Positions 1 through 5,882 of a DNA stretch of 13,488 nucleotides are shown piece by piece. The notes below the pieces were generated by a model. It ran no database searches. It was not told where the DNA came from and saw only the letters and a list, made by a program, of their open reading frames with translations. Both the position numbers and the translations under genes were made by a program. Positions within the stretch are counted from its first letter, which is position 1, and every line of letters starts with the position of its first letter. Origin of the DNA: UBA4416 sp044357775 (GTDB lineage Bacteria > Bacteroidota > Bacteroidia > B-17B0 > Aurantibacillaceae); contig JBIKOX010000067.1 of the NCBI GenBank assembly GCA_044357775.1, positions 1 through 13,488 of the forward strand, written 5' to 3'.

Positions 1-754
1 CAATAGGTTGTATCATTTTCCATTGGTCGTAACGTAAATTATCGATTACTAGTAAAAAAGTACAAGGATTAGTGTCTAAATTTGAAAAAAATTTATTTTT
101 TAATAAGGTATGACTCATAGTTGGTGCATTTGAATCTGAACCATTTAACCAATTCACATATTTTTTTTCTATAAATTTAAAAAACTGCAAATTAGCATCT
201 ACTTTTTGCATTTTTAAAACTTCAAGCATTCCTTTATCTTGATTTTGATCAATTTCTAATTCCCAGTACACAATTTTTTTAAAAACCTCCTGCCATTCTT
301 GCCAATTTAAATTGTCAGACAAGGTCATGCCAATTTCTCTAAATTCTTTTCGGTATTCTGTATTTGTTTTTTCAGAAACTAAACGTTTATTATCTAATGC
401 TTTTTTTAATGATAATAAAATTTGATTTGGATTTACAGGTTTAATGAGGTAATCGGCAATTTTACTGCCAATTGCATCTTCCATAATATATTCTTCCTCA
501 CTTTTGGTAATCATAATAACTGGCAAATCAGTTTTTAATTGCTTAATTTTTGTCAAAGCTTCTAAACCAGAAATACCAGGCATATTTTCATCTAATAAAA
601 CAGCAGAAAGGGTATTGTTTTCTTTCACAATATCAATTGCTTCATCACCGCTTAAGGCCGTAATAATATCGTAACCTTTACTATTTAAAAATAAGATATG
701 TGGCTTTAATAAATCTATTTCATCGTCTGCCCAAAGGATTGTTATTTTTTCCAT
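1..754 (-). CDS. porX: PorX, T9SS-linked response regulator with PglZ-type domain (3' end outside window)
   Basis: My own translation from the ATG at 754-752 gives 251 residues, open to the left edge. Residues 1-120 form a receiver domain: acidic pair D10/D11, predicted phospho-acceptor D55 in LLDENMPG, T83 and K105 in YLIKP. A helical linker follows, with WQEWQEVFKK and YWELEIDQ, and at 233-251 FLLVIDNLRYDQW opens the PglZ/alkaline-phosphatase-like domain, with D238 as the likely metal ligand. The very conserved stretches ADDEIDLLKPHILFL and IGSKIADYLIKPVNPNQILL are those I know from Bacteroidota PorX. In that family PorX acts with the sensor kinase PorY and affects expression of T9SS genes. 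Family members are about 520 residues long, so roughly half is missing here. It lies 61 bases after rsmE on the same strand and may also have its own promoter. Confidence 0.93.
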   Translation of the reverse strand, partial: MEKITILWADDEIDLLKPHILFLNSKGYDIITALSGDEAIDIVKENNTLSAVLLDENMPGISGLEALTKIKQLKTDLPVIMITKSEEEYIMEDAIGSKIADYLIKPVNPNQILLSLKKALDNKRLVSEKTNTEYRKEFREIGMTLSDNLNWQEWQEVFKKIVYWELEIDQNQDKGMLEVLKMQKVDANLQFFKFIEKKYVNWLNGSDSNAPTMSHTLLKNKFFSNLDTNPCTFLLVIDNLRYDQWKMIQPI

Positions 755-769
755 AATAGTGTGCTTTTA

Positions 770-777
770 TAAAGATA
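770..777 (-). promoter_or_regulatory. Possible -7 element of porX
   Basis: Read on the minus strand this is TATCTTTA, one base from the Bacteroidota -7 consensus TAnnTTTG, and it lies about 15 bases before the porX ATG. I see no good TTTG at the -33 distance, so the call rests on one box only. No hairpin followed by a T-run lies between rsmE and porX, so read-through from rsmE is also possible. Confidence 0.4.
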
Positions 778-815
778 CGATTGACCTTAAATTTTATTGC
801 GTAAATTAACGTTTG

Positions 816-1514
816 TTAAGAATTTATTGATGCAAAAGCTCCACATGCAAAAAGCCCTGCTGTTTCGGTTCTTAAACGACTTGCACCTAATGCCACTGGG
901 ACGTAATTTAATGACAGCGCTAATTCAATTTCATCTTTTGTAAAATCGCCCTCAGGCCCAATTAAAACAGTAAATGTTTTACCCGTTGTAATAAATTTGT
1001 TGATGTGCTGTTTCGATTCCTTCTCGCAGTGAGCAATTAGTTTGACATCACAAGTGTTCATTTTAATAAATTCTTTGAAATCAATCAGGCTATTTATTTT
1101 TGGAATAAATGCTTGCTGACTTTGTTTAACAGCAGCTTCAGCAACTTTTTTTAATCGATCATCTTTGATGATTGTTCTTTCAGAATTTTTACATTTAAAA
1201 AAAGATATCTCATCAATTCCAATTTCAACTGCTTTTTCAACAAACCATTCAGTACGTTCAATATTTTTTGTTGGAGCAATAGCAATATGTAATTTATAAT
1301 TTCTAGATTGTTTTACAACTTCTTTTTCGGACAAAGATACAGCACATTGCTTAGCGTGCGCCGCTTCAATTTTTCCTATGGCTCGAGTTCCAAATCCATC
1401 AATTACTTGAATAACATCACCCACTTTGTGACGTAAAACCTTTACGCAATGCAGCGATTCCTCCTCATTTAAAATAGCAACGTTGTTTTGAATAATACCA
1501 AAAAAAGTATTCAT
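816..1514 (-). CDS. rsmE: 16S rRNA (uracil1498-N3)-methyltransferase RsmE
   Basis: RsmE methylates N3 of U1498 in 16S rRNA using S-adenosylmethionine; it is a SPOUT-class (knotted) enzyme. The 232-residue length is normal. The N-terminal part (1-70) is the PUA-like RNA-binding domain with HCVKVLRHKVGD at 22-33. The SPOUT domain holds ERTEWFVEKAVEIGI (86-100), AAVKQS (127-132), the SAM-binding loop LIGPEGDFTKDEI (184-196) and LGASRLRTETAG (209-220). GPEGD replaces the more usual GPEGG. The start codon overlaps the stop codon of the upstream TonB-domain gene by one base (TAATG), which supports this start and suggests coupled translation in one transcript. It is a housekeeping enzyme with no clear functional link to its neighbours. 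Confidence 0.95.
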   Translation of the reverse strand: MNTFFGIIQNNVAILNEEESLHCVKVLRHKVGDVIQVIDGFGTRAIGKIEAAHAKQCAVSLSEKEVVKQSRNYKLHIAIAPTKNIERTEWFVEKAVEIGIDEISFFKCKNSERTIIKDDRLKKVAEAAVKQSQQAFIPKINSLIDFKEFIKMNTCDVKLIAHCEKESKQHINKFITTGKTFTVLIGPEGDFTKDEIELALSLNYVPVALGASRLRTETAGLFACGAFASINS

Positions 1515-2134
1515 TAATTTTTAAAAGTTATTGAAAATACAGCTGGCATATCTACTGCTTGGTTATTTGCTCTACCAGGATCCCAATCGGGCATTAGTTT
1601 AACTAACCGTAAAGCTTCTTCATTACAGCCAAATCCTAAAGCTTTTATCATTTTAACATCTTTCAATTTTCCGTCCTTCGTTACAATGCAACTAAATTCA
1701 ATTTTACCTCTAATTCCATTTTTATCGGCATTATTTGGATAAATTAAATTTTGATTGATAAAACTATCCAGTGCTTTCTTGCCTCCTTTAAAAATTGGAA
1801 CACTCGATTCAGGTAAAACTACAGCTATCGTGTTTGTTTTTGCAGCAACCACGGGTTCCTTTTCTTTTTTCTTAACTTTTGTGCTTTCTGTTGCCTTTGT
1901 TCTGCTTACAACATCAACTTTTGCAACTTTATTTGTTTTAACTTTTGTCTTTGATTCTGACTGAACTATTTTTTCTTTTTTACTTTTCTTACGTTTAAGT
2001 GTATGAGATTTTTTTACATGCAAAACAGGTGGTAAAATAATTGATGATTTTGTTGTATCTCCTGGCACTACTTGGGCGAAGCCGCTATTTAGATTAAGAA
2101 AGGCAACTATAACTATTAATATATATCTATTCAT
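1514..2134 (-). CDS. Periplasmic protein with TonB C-terminal domain
   Basis: This 206-residue protein begins with a hydrophobic segment (residues 4-16) that ends in a good signal-peptidase I site, NSGFA|QVV (cut after residue 20). Residues 40-95 are a Lys/Thr/Ser/Glu-rich, strongly basic linker. Residues about 112-206 form a TonB C-terminal domain: PIFKGGKKALDSFI, NLIYP, GKIEFSCIVTKDGKLKDVKMIK, NEEALRLVKLMPDWDPG and a final FSITF strand. Classical TonB keeps its N-terminal helix as an anchor that contacts ExbB/ExbD and has a Pro-rich linker. Here the helix looks cleavable and the linker is Lys-rich, so the protein may be a free periplasmic TonB-domain protein rather than an energy transducer. 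It is the first gene of a likely tonB-like/rsmE transcript. The domain is certain, the role is not. Confidence 0.85.
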   Translation of the reverse strand: MNRYILIVIVAFLNLNSGFAQVVPGDTTKSSIILPPVLHVKKSHTLKRKKSKKEKIVQSESKTKVKTNKVAKVDVVSRTKATESTKVKKKEKEPVVAAKTNTIAVVLPESSVPIFKGGKKALDSFINQNLIYPNNADKNGIRGKIEFSCIVTKDGKLKDVKMIKALGFGCNEEALRLVKLMPDWDPGRANNQAVDMPAVFSITFKN

Positions 2135-2203
2135 TTCATTAATAACTTAAATACTTGTGTAAATTTACGATTTTATAATATTTTATCATAAATTATTTAC
2201 TGT
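2135..2203. promoter_or_regulatory. Divergent promoter region with palindrome GTAAATTTAC
   Basis: This 69-base gap separates the divergent TonB-domain gene and acpH. It contains a perfect 10-base palindrome, GTAAATTTAC, at 2159-2168. On each strand the palindrome reads TAAATTTA, one base from the -7 consensus TAnnTTTG, so it could serve either direction. No matching TTTG lies at the right distance on either strand. In DNA this AT-rich such palindromes also arise by chance, so the promoter assignment is tentative. Confidence 0.35.
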
Positions 2204-2791
2204 TTGAATTATCTTGCTCACTCATTTTTATCTTATCAAAATACTGATTTAATTATTGGGAATTTTATAGCTGATTCAATTCAGGGAAATAGATTTGATG
2301 GTTTGACGTCAAATATTATTAAAGGCATAACATTGCATCGCAAGATTGATGTATTTACAGACACTCATCCCATTTTCTTAACTAGTAAATATCGCTTTAG
2401 AAAGGACTTTGATAAATACAGCGGTGTATTAACAGATGTTTTTTATGATCATTTTTTGGCTAAAAATTTTAGTCACTACTCTAGTTTATCGCTTCAGGCG
2501 CATGCCGACTATATTTATGATTTATTAAAAAATAATCATCATTATTTGCCGGAACCTGCAAAACGATTTTATAGCTATATGATTGAGCGAAATGTTTTGT
2601 TTCATTATTCCACTTTAGCCGGCATTGAAACAGTTTTAACCCATTTGAGCGATCGAATTAGAAATCGGTTTGAACTGCAATTAGCGGTGCCGATATTGCA
2701 AAATGATTATGAGGAAATTGAAGAGGAATTTTTTATTTTTTTTGATGATTTAATGGCATTTTGTAAAAACCAGCCAGAGGTTATTGGTTAA
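2204..2791 (+). CDS. acpH: Acyl-carrier-protein phosphodiesterase, AcpH family (TTG start)
   Basis: AcpH removes the 4'-phosphopantetheine arm from acyl-carrier protein and so turns holo-ACP back into apo-ACP in the cytoplasm. The 195-residue length matches the family. Family signatures are MNYLAHSFLS at the very N-terminus, IIGNFIADSIQG (17-28), GITLHRKIDVFTDTHP (41-56) and DVFYDHFLAKNF (78-89), the last three carrying the conserved Asp/His residues of this HD-like fold. The start codon is TTG. There is an in-frame stop at 2189-2191 and no ATG between it and the conserved MNYLAH, so TTG is very probably the true start. It is the first plus-strand gene, and the reductase downstream seems to have its own promoter. 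Residues after about 90 are less conserved. Confidence 0.88.
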   Translation: MNYLAHSFLSYQNTDLIIGNFIADSIQGNRFDGLTSNIIKGITLHRKIDVFTDTHPIFLTSKYRFRKDFDKYSGVLTDVFYDHFLAKNFSHYSSLSLQAHADYIYDLLKNNHHYLPEPAKRFYSYMIERNVLFHYSTLAGIETVLTHLSDRIRNRFELQLAVPILQNDYEEIEEEFFIFFDDLMAFCKNQPEVIG

Positions 2792-2824
2792 TAAACTATT
2801 AATGTTTTGTATTGTTGTAATGAT

Positions 2825-2832
2825 TACTTTTG
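2825..2832 (+). promoter_or_regulatory. -7 promoter element of the ferredoxin reductase gene
   Basis: TACTTTTG matches the Bacteroidota -7 consensus TAnnTTTG exactly. A TTTG at 2806-2809 could be the -33 element, but its 15-base spacer is shorter than the usual 18-20. Transcription would start near 2837, leaving a leader of about 17 bases before the ATG at 2854. The TTG at 2830-2832, which would extend the reductase frame by eight codons, lies inside this box and so is unlikely to be the start. Confidence 0.6.
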
Positions 2833-2853
2833 CAAACTAATTTTGATAAAAAA

Positions 2854-3864
2854 ATGATTTCAACTGATATAGTAATTATAGGCGCCGGTCCAGTTGGCTT
2901 GTTTGCCATTTTTGAAGCAGGATTATTAAAAATGCGTTGTCATTTAATTGATTATTTGCCCCAAGCTGGCGGTCAATTATCCGAGATATATCCAAAAAAA
3001 CCTATTTATGACATTCCGGGGTATCCTAGTGTTTTAGCACAAGAATTAGTAGATAATTTGCTCAAACAAGCAGAGCCATTTCATCCAGGCTATACCTTTG
3101 GAGAACGAGTTGAAAAACTTGAAAAACGTGGTGATAGAGATTTTGTATTGTGTACTAACATGGGGACTGAAATTCAAGCCAAAGTAGTTGTTATTGCTGG
3201 TGGCTTAGGATGTTTTGAACCTCGCAAACCGGAAGTGTTAGGATTGACTCAATTTGAAAACGGAAAAGGAATCAATTATATGATTTTAGATCCTGAAAAA
3301 TACCGTGAACAGAAAATGGTTATTGCAGGTGGTGGAGATAGTGCATTAGATTGGGCTATTTTTTTAAGTGATATTTGTTCAGAGCTAATCCTTGTTCATA
3401 GAAGCGAATCTTTCAGAGGAGCTCCTGATAGTGTTAATAAAGTAATGAAGTTAGCAGAGGAAGGTAAAATTAAGCTGCTACTTAATACCAATTTAACAAG
3501 TGTAGCAGGTTCCGATAAATTAGAATCGGTTTCAATGATTAATTCAAAAACGCAAGAAACTCAAACTATTTTAACTGACCACTTAATACCATTATTTGGT
3601 TTAAGTCCTAAATTAGGACCAATTGAACATTTTGGTTTAAATATTGATAAAAGTGCTATTGAAGTGAATACTGATGATTATTCAACAAATATTGAAGGTG
3701 TATATGCAATTGGAGATATAAATACCTACAAAAATAAATTGAAATTAATTTTATGCGGTTTCCATGAAGCTGCTTTAATGAGCCACAGTGCATACAAATA
3801 CATGAACCCTGGAATTAAATATACTATGAAGTACACAACTGTTCAGGGTGTAAACGAATTTTAA
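2854..3864 (+). CDS. Ferredoxin-NADP+ reductase, thioredoxin-reductase-like type
   Basis: This is a 336-residue FAD/NAD(P)-binding enzyme that moves electrons between NADPH and ferredoxin in the cytoplasm. The FAD-binding Rossmann motif is IVIIGAGPVGLF (6-17), followed by PQAGGQLSEIYPKKPIYDIPGYP (36-58), typical of the YumC-like family. The NADPH domain shows VIAGGGDSALDWAI (156-169) and HRSESFRGAP (182-191). The second FAD motif is GVYAIGDINTY (282-292). The CxxC pair of true thioredoxin reductases is absent, which separates the two families. I take ATG 2854: the frame is open to a TTG at 2830, but that TTG lies in the promoter box and the family normally begins just before DIVIIGAGP. The ferredoxin gene downstream encodes the obvious partner. 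Confidence 0.92.
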   Translation: MISTDIVIIGAGPVGLFAIFEAGLLKMRCHLIDYLPQAGGQLSEIYPKKPIYDIPGYPSVLAQELVDNLLKQAEPFHPGYTFGERVEKLEKRGDRDFVLCTNMGTEIQAKVVVIAGGLGCFEPRKPEVLGLTQFENGKGINYMILDPEKYREQKMVIAGGGDSALDWAIFLSDICSELILVHRSESFRGAPDSVNKVMKLAEEGKIKLLLNTNLTSVAGSDKLESVSMINSKTQETQTILTDHLIPLFGLSPKLGPIEHFGLNIDKSAIEVNTDDYSTNIEGVYAIGDINTYKNKLKLILCGFHEAALMSHSAYKYMNPGIKYTMKYTTVQGVNEF

Positions 3865-3935
3865 TAATAAATTCTAATGGCCTTTACTTTGTTTGTTATC
3901 AAAGCGATTGCATTAAAAAAGTTATATATTAATAA

Positions 3936-3966
3936 AAAAAATCCCTTTAAATTAAAGGGATTTTTT
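3936..3966 (+). terminator. Intrinsic terminator after the ferredoxin reductase gene
   Basis: A perfect 15-base inverted repeat (arms 3936-3950 and 3952-3966, one central base) has the core TCCCTTTAA/TTAAAGGGA flanked by an A-run on the left and a T-run on the right. On the plus strand this gives a stem with a U-tail after the reductase gene; because it is symmetric it could also terminate minus-strand transcripts. The last bases are shared with the -7 box of the ferredoxin promoter. Confidence 0.88.
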
Positions 3967-3973
3967 ATTTTTG
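3966..3973 (+). promoter_or_regulatory. -7 promoter element of the ferredoxin gene
   Basis: TATTTTTG fits TAnnTTTG exactly and ends 7 bases before the ferredoxin ATG. Its first T is also the last base of the preceding terminator repeat, and the -33 position falls inside the hairpin, where there is no TTTG. If used, transcription would start about 2-4 bases before the ATG, giving a nearly leaderless mRNA. T-runs can imitate this motif next to terminators, hence moderate confidence. Confidence 0.5.
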
Positions 3974-3980
3974 CAGTAAT

Positions 3981-4307
3981 ATGACAGACATAAATATCAA
4001 CATTCTAAACGCAGATAATACAGTAACAAACTTAATGGCTCCTACTGATATGGGATTGAGTTTAATGGAATTTTTAAAAGGAAACGATTACGATATTTTA
4101 GCAACTTGCGGCGGTATGGCATTATGCGCAACCTGCCACGTGAGTGTTATTAGTGGATTTGAAGACCTTAAAGATATATCTGATGATGAATATGCCATGT
4201 TAGATACTTTACCTAACATTACAGATACATCGCGTTTAGGATGCCAATTAAAGTTAGCTGATAGTATGAATAACATTACAGTTAAAATTATGGGGGACGG
4301 CAATTGA
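3981..4307 (+). CDS. fdx: [2Fe-2S] ferredoxin, adrenodoxin-like
   Basis: This small cytoplasmic electron carrier has 108 residues, the normal size for the family. Four cysteines bind the cluster: C43, C49 and C52 in CGGMALCATC, and C88 in RLGCQL. The spacing CX5CX2CX35C is that of the adrenodoxin/putidaredoxin group rather than the plant type. The acidic stretch EDLKDISDDEYAMLD (61-75) matches the helix that these ferredoxins use to dock with their reductase. The reductase gene just upstream makes a cognate pair likely, but a strong terminator and a -7 box between them suggest separate transcription. Possible roles include iron-sulfur cluster assembly or supplying a monooxygenase; the sequence does not decide. 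Confidence 0.93.
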   Translation: MTDININILNADNTVTNLMAPTDMGLSLMEFLKGNDYDILATCGGMALCATCHVSVISGFEDLKDISDDEYAMLDTLPNITDTSRLGCQLKLADSMNNITVKIMGDGN

Positions 4308-4366
4308 TTGCTTCTTTAGATTATTTATAATTTAGCTCTAGTATACTTTATACTCAAAAAAGTTAA

Positions 4367-4396
4367 TTTGTTATTACCACAATAATTGTATCTTTG
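4367..4396 (+). promoter_or_regulatory. Promoter of ndk (TTTG, 18 bases, TATCTTTG)
   Basis: A -33 TTTG at 4367-4370 and a perfect -7 TATCTTTG at 4389-4396 are 18 bases apart, the typical Bacteroidota housekeeping arrangement. The -7 box ends 17 bases before the ndk ATG at 4414, and the leader is an A-rich run with no Shine-Dalgarno sequence. This is the best promoter in the window. Confidence 0.82.
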
Positions 4397-4413
4397 CGCT
4401 CAAAAAAAATAAA

Positions 4414-4833
4414 ATGTCAGGAAATATTACTTTTACAATGATTAAGCCAGATGCAGTTGAAGAAAACAATATCGGGCCAATTTTAGCGAAAATAAACCAA
4501 GCGGGTTTTAAAATTGTAGCTATGAAATACATGAAATTGAGTGCTGAAACAGCTGGTAAATTTTATGAAGTTCACAAGGAGCGTCCTTTTTACGGAGAGC
4601 TTGTTAGCTACATGAGCAGTGGACCAATTGTTGCCGCAGTGCTTTCTAAAGAGAATGCAGTTACAGAGTACAGAACTTTAATTGGTGCTACTGATCCAAC
4701 TAAAGCTGACGAAGGTACAATTCGTAAATTATTTGCAAAATCAATTGCTGCAAATGCAGTTCACGGTTCAGATAGCGATGAAAATGCTAATATTGAGGCA
4801 AACTTCTTCTTTTCTCAAATCGAGCGCCATTAA
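4414..4833 (+). CDS. ndk: Nucleoside diphosphate kinase
   Basis: Ndk transfers the gamma-phosphate of ATP to nucleoside diphosphates through a phosphohistidine intermediate, balancing NTP and dNTP pools. The protein is 139 residues, the usual length. It begins with TFTMIKPDAV (6-15) including K11, has ERPFYGELVSYMSSGPIVAAVL (56-77) with the nucleotide-contacting residues, RTLIGATDPTKADEGTIRKLFA (87-108), and the active-site motif NAVHGSDS (114-121) with catalytic H117. All expected key residues are present. It is monocistronic by appearance: a strong promoter lies in front and a perfect hairpin terminator about 20 bases after its stop. Confidence 0.98.
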   Translation: MSGNITFTMIKPDAVEENNIGPILAKINQAGFKIVAMKYMKLSAETAGKFYEVHKERPFYGELVSYMSSGPIVAAVLSKENAVTEYRTLIGATDPTKADEGTIRKLFAKSIAANAVHGSDSDENANIEANFFFSQIERH

Positions 4834-4852
4834 TATTTTAATACAAGTATTC

Positions 4853-4885
4853 AAAAAAGGATTTCTATTTTAGAAATCCTTTTTT
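4853..4885 (+). terminator. Intrinsic terminator after ndk
   Basis: A perfect 15-base inverted repeat (arms 4853-4867 and 4871-4885) has a TTT loop. The core is GGATTTCTA/TAGAAATCC, with an A-run on the left and a T-run on the right. It begins about 20 bases after the ndk stop codon and would work in both directions. Confidence 0.9.
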
Positions 4886-4889
4886 GTTT

Positions 4890-4897
4890 TATATTTA
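4890..4897 (+). promoter_or_regulatory. Possible -7 element of the GSCFA gene
   Basis: TATATTTA differs from TAnnTTTG in one base and lies right after the ndk terminator, 4 bases before the GSCFA ATG at 4902. No -33 TTTG is seen; that position falls inside the terminator hairpin. If real, the mRNA would be leaderless or nearly so. The gene follows a strong terminator, so some promoter close to its start is expected. Confidence 0.35.
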
Positions 4898-4901
4898 GAT
4901 T

Positions 4902-5882
4902 ATGCAATTTCATTTAGGATTTCAACCCAAAATTAGTCCAATTAAAATAACACATCAAGAGTCTATATTACTAATTGGATCTTGCTTTAGTGAACATATT
5001 GGTAAACGGCTGAGTGATTTGAAATTTCAAGTGCAGTCAAATCCATTTGGAATTGTTTTTAATCCAAGTAGTATTGAAAAATCATTAAATAGAATTATTG
5101 ATAAAAATTATTTTAATGATAATGATGTATTTGAAAAAGATAGCAGTTGGTTTTCTTTAGAAGCGCATAGCTCCATATTTGCAGATAGTAAAGAAAATTT
5201 AATTGAACTATTAAACACTAAAATTGATGAATGGAATTTACTACTTAATACCGCTTCATTTTTAACCATAACGCTAGGTTCAGCTTTTGCTTATAAGCAC
5301 AATAAACAAAATAAAATTGCAGCTAATTGCCATAAATTACCGCAAGAGTTATTTGAAAAATTACTTTTAGAGTCGCAGGATATTTTACCGAACTTTAAAA
5401 TCTTAATTGAAAAATTGCTTAAAAAGAATCCTAAATTACATCTACTTTTTACCGTTTCGCCAGTTAAACATTTGCGCGATGGTTTGGTAGAAAATAATTT
5501 AAGTAAATCTATTTTAATACAATCCATTCATCAACTTATAAAACAGAGTAATAATTGTGACTATTTTCCCGCTTATGAAATAGTGAACGATGATTTGCGA
5601 GATTATCGATTTTATGAGGCCGATATGGCACATCCAAATTTACAGGCCATTAATTATGTTTGGGATAAATTTACGGATGTTTATTTTAATGAAACTACAA
5701 CCCTTATAAATCAACAATTAATTCAAATTAATCAAGCTTTCATGCACCGATTTCTAAATGAAAAAAGCTCAGCTTCGTTTAAGTTCAAAATGCAATTTTA
5801 TCAAAAATGTTTAGCATTCCAATCTAAGTTCCCTTCTATTGATTTAAGCAAAGAAATACTCCATTTTACTAATTATGAATAA
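4902..5882 (+). CDS. GSCFA-family protein (SGNH-like hydrolase)
   Basis: The family is named after a conserved GSCFA motif, here GSCFS at 26-30 in LLIGSCFSEHIGKRL. GSCFA proteins are placed with SGNH/GDSL-like hydrolases and none has, to my knowledge, a well-established substrate. S27 would be the nucleophile. Further conserved blocks are QSNPFGIVFNP (45-55), LTITLGSAFAYKH (121-133), FTVSPVKHLRDGL (183-195) and YEADMAHPNLQAINYVWDKF (238-257), where D241 and H244 would complete a catalytic DxxH pair. There is no signal peptide or membrane segment, so it is probably cytoplasmic. The 326-residue length is normal for the family. Its last 8 bases overlap the start of the HAD nucleotidase gene, so the two are probably co-translated. 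Confidence 0.87.
   Translation: MQFHLGFQPKISPIKITHQESILLIGSCFSEHIGKRLSDLKFQVQSNPFGIVFNPSSIEKSLNRIIDKNYFNDNDVFEKDSSWFSLEAHSSIFADSKENLIELLNTKIDEWNLLLNTASFLTITLGSAFAYKHNKQNKIAANCHKLPQELFEKLLLESQDILPNFKILIEKLLKKNPKLHLLFTVSPVKHLRDGLVENNLSKSILIQSIHQLIKQSNNCDYFPAYEIVNDDLRDYRFYEADMAHPNLQAINYVWDKFTDVYFNETTTLINQQLIQINQAFMHRFLNEKSSASFKFKMQFYQKCLAFQSKFPSIDLSKEILHFTNYE

Noticed and set aside
806..819. Small hairpin TTAAC-GTTT-GTTAA at the end of rsmE
   Set aside because: The stem is only five weak base pairs, it overlaps the stop codon and no T-run follows, so it is not a terminator.
1755..1964. Open frame of 69 codons on the plus strand
   Set aside because: It is antisense to the Lys-rich linker of the TonB-domain gene; the Phe/Thr/Val-rich product is the reverse reading of Lys/Glu codons, with no family resemblance.
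3934..3972. Homopolymer A and T runs as possible phase-variation tracts
   Set aside because: They are the flanks of a terminator hairpin and similar runs are common throughout this AT-rich sequence; none lies at a coding position that suggests switching.
4088..4303. Open frame of 71 codons on the minus strand
   Set aside because: It is wholly antisense to the ferredoxin gene, whose four-cysteine motif is clear.
4682..4873. Open frame of 63 codons overlapping the end of ndk
   Set aside because: It is another frame of ndk that continues into the terminator; it has no start signal or recognisable protein features.
5291..5527. Open frame of 78 codons on the minus strand
   Set aside because: It is antisense to the GSCFA gene, which has intact family motifs on both sides of it.
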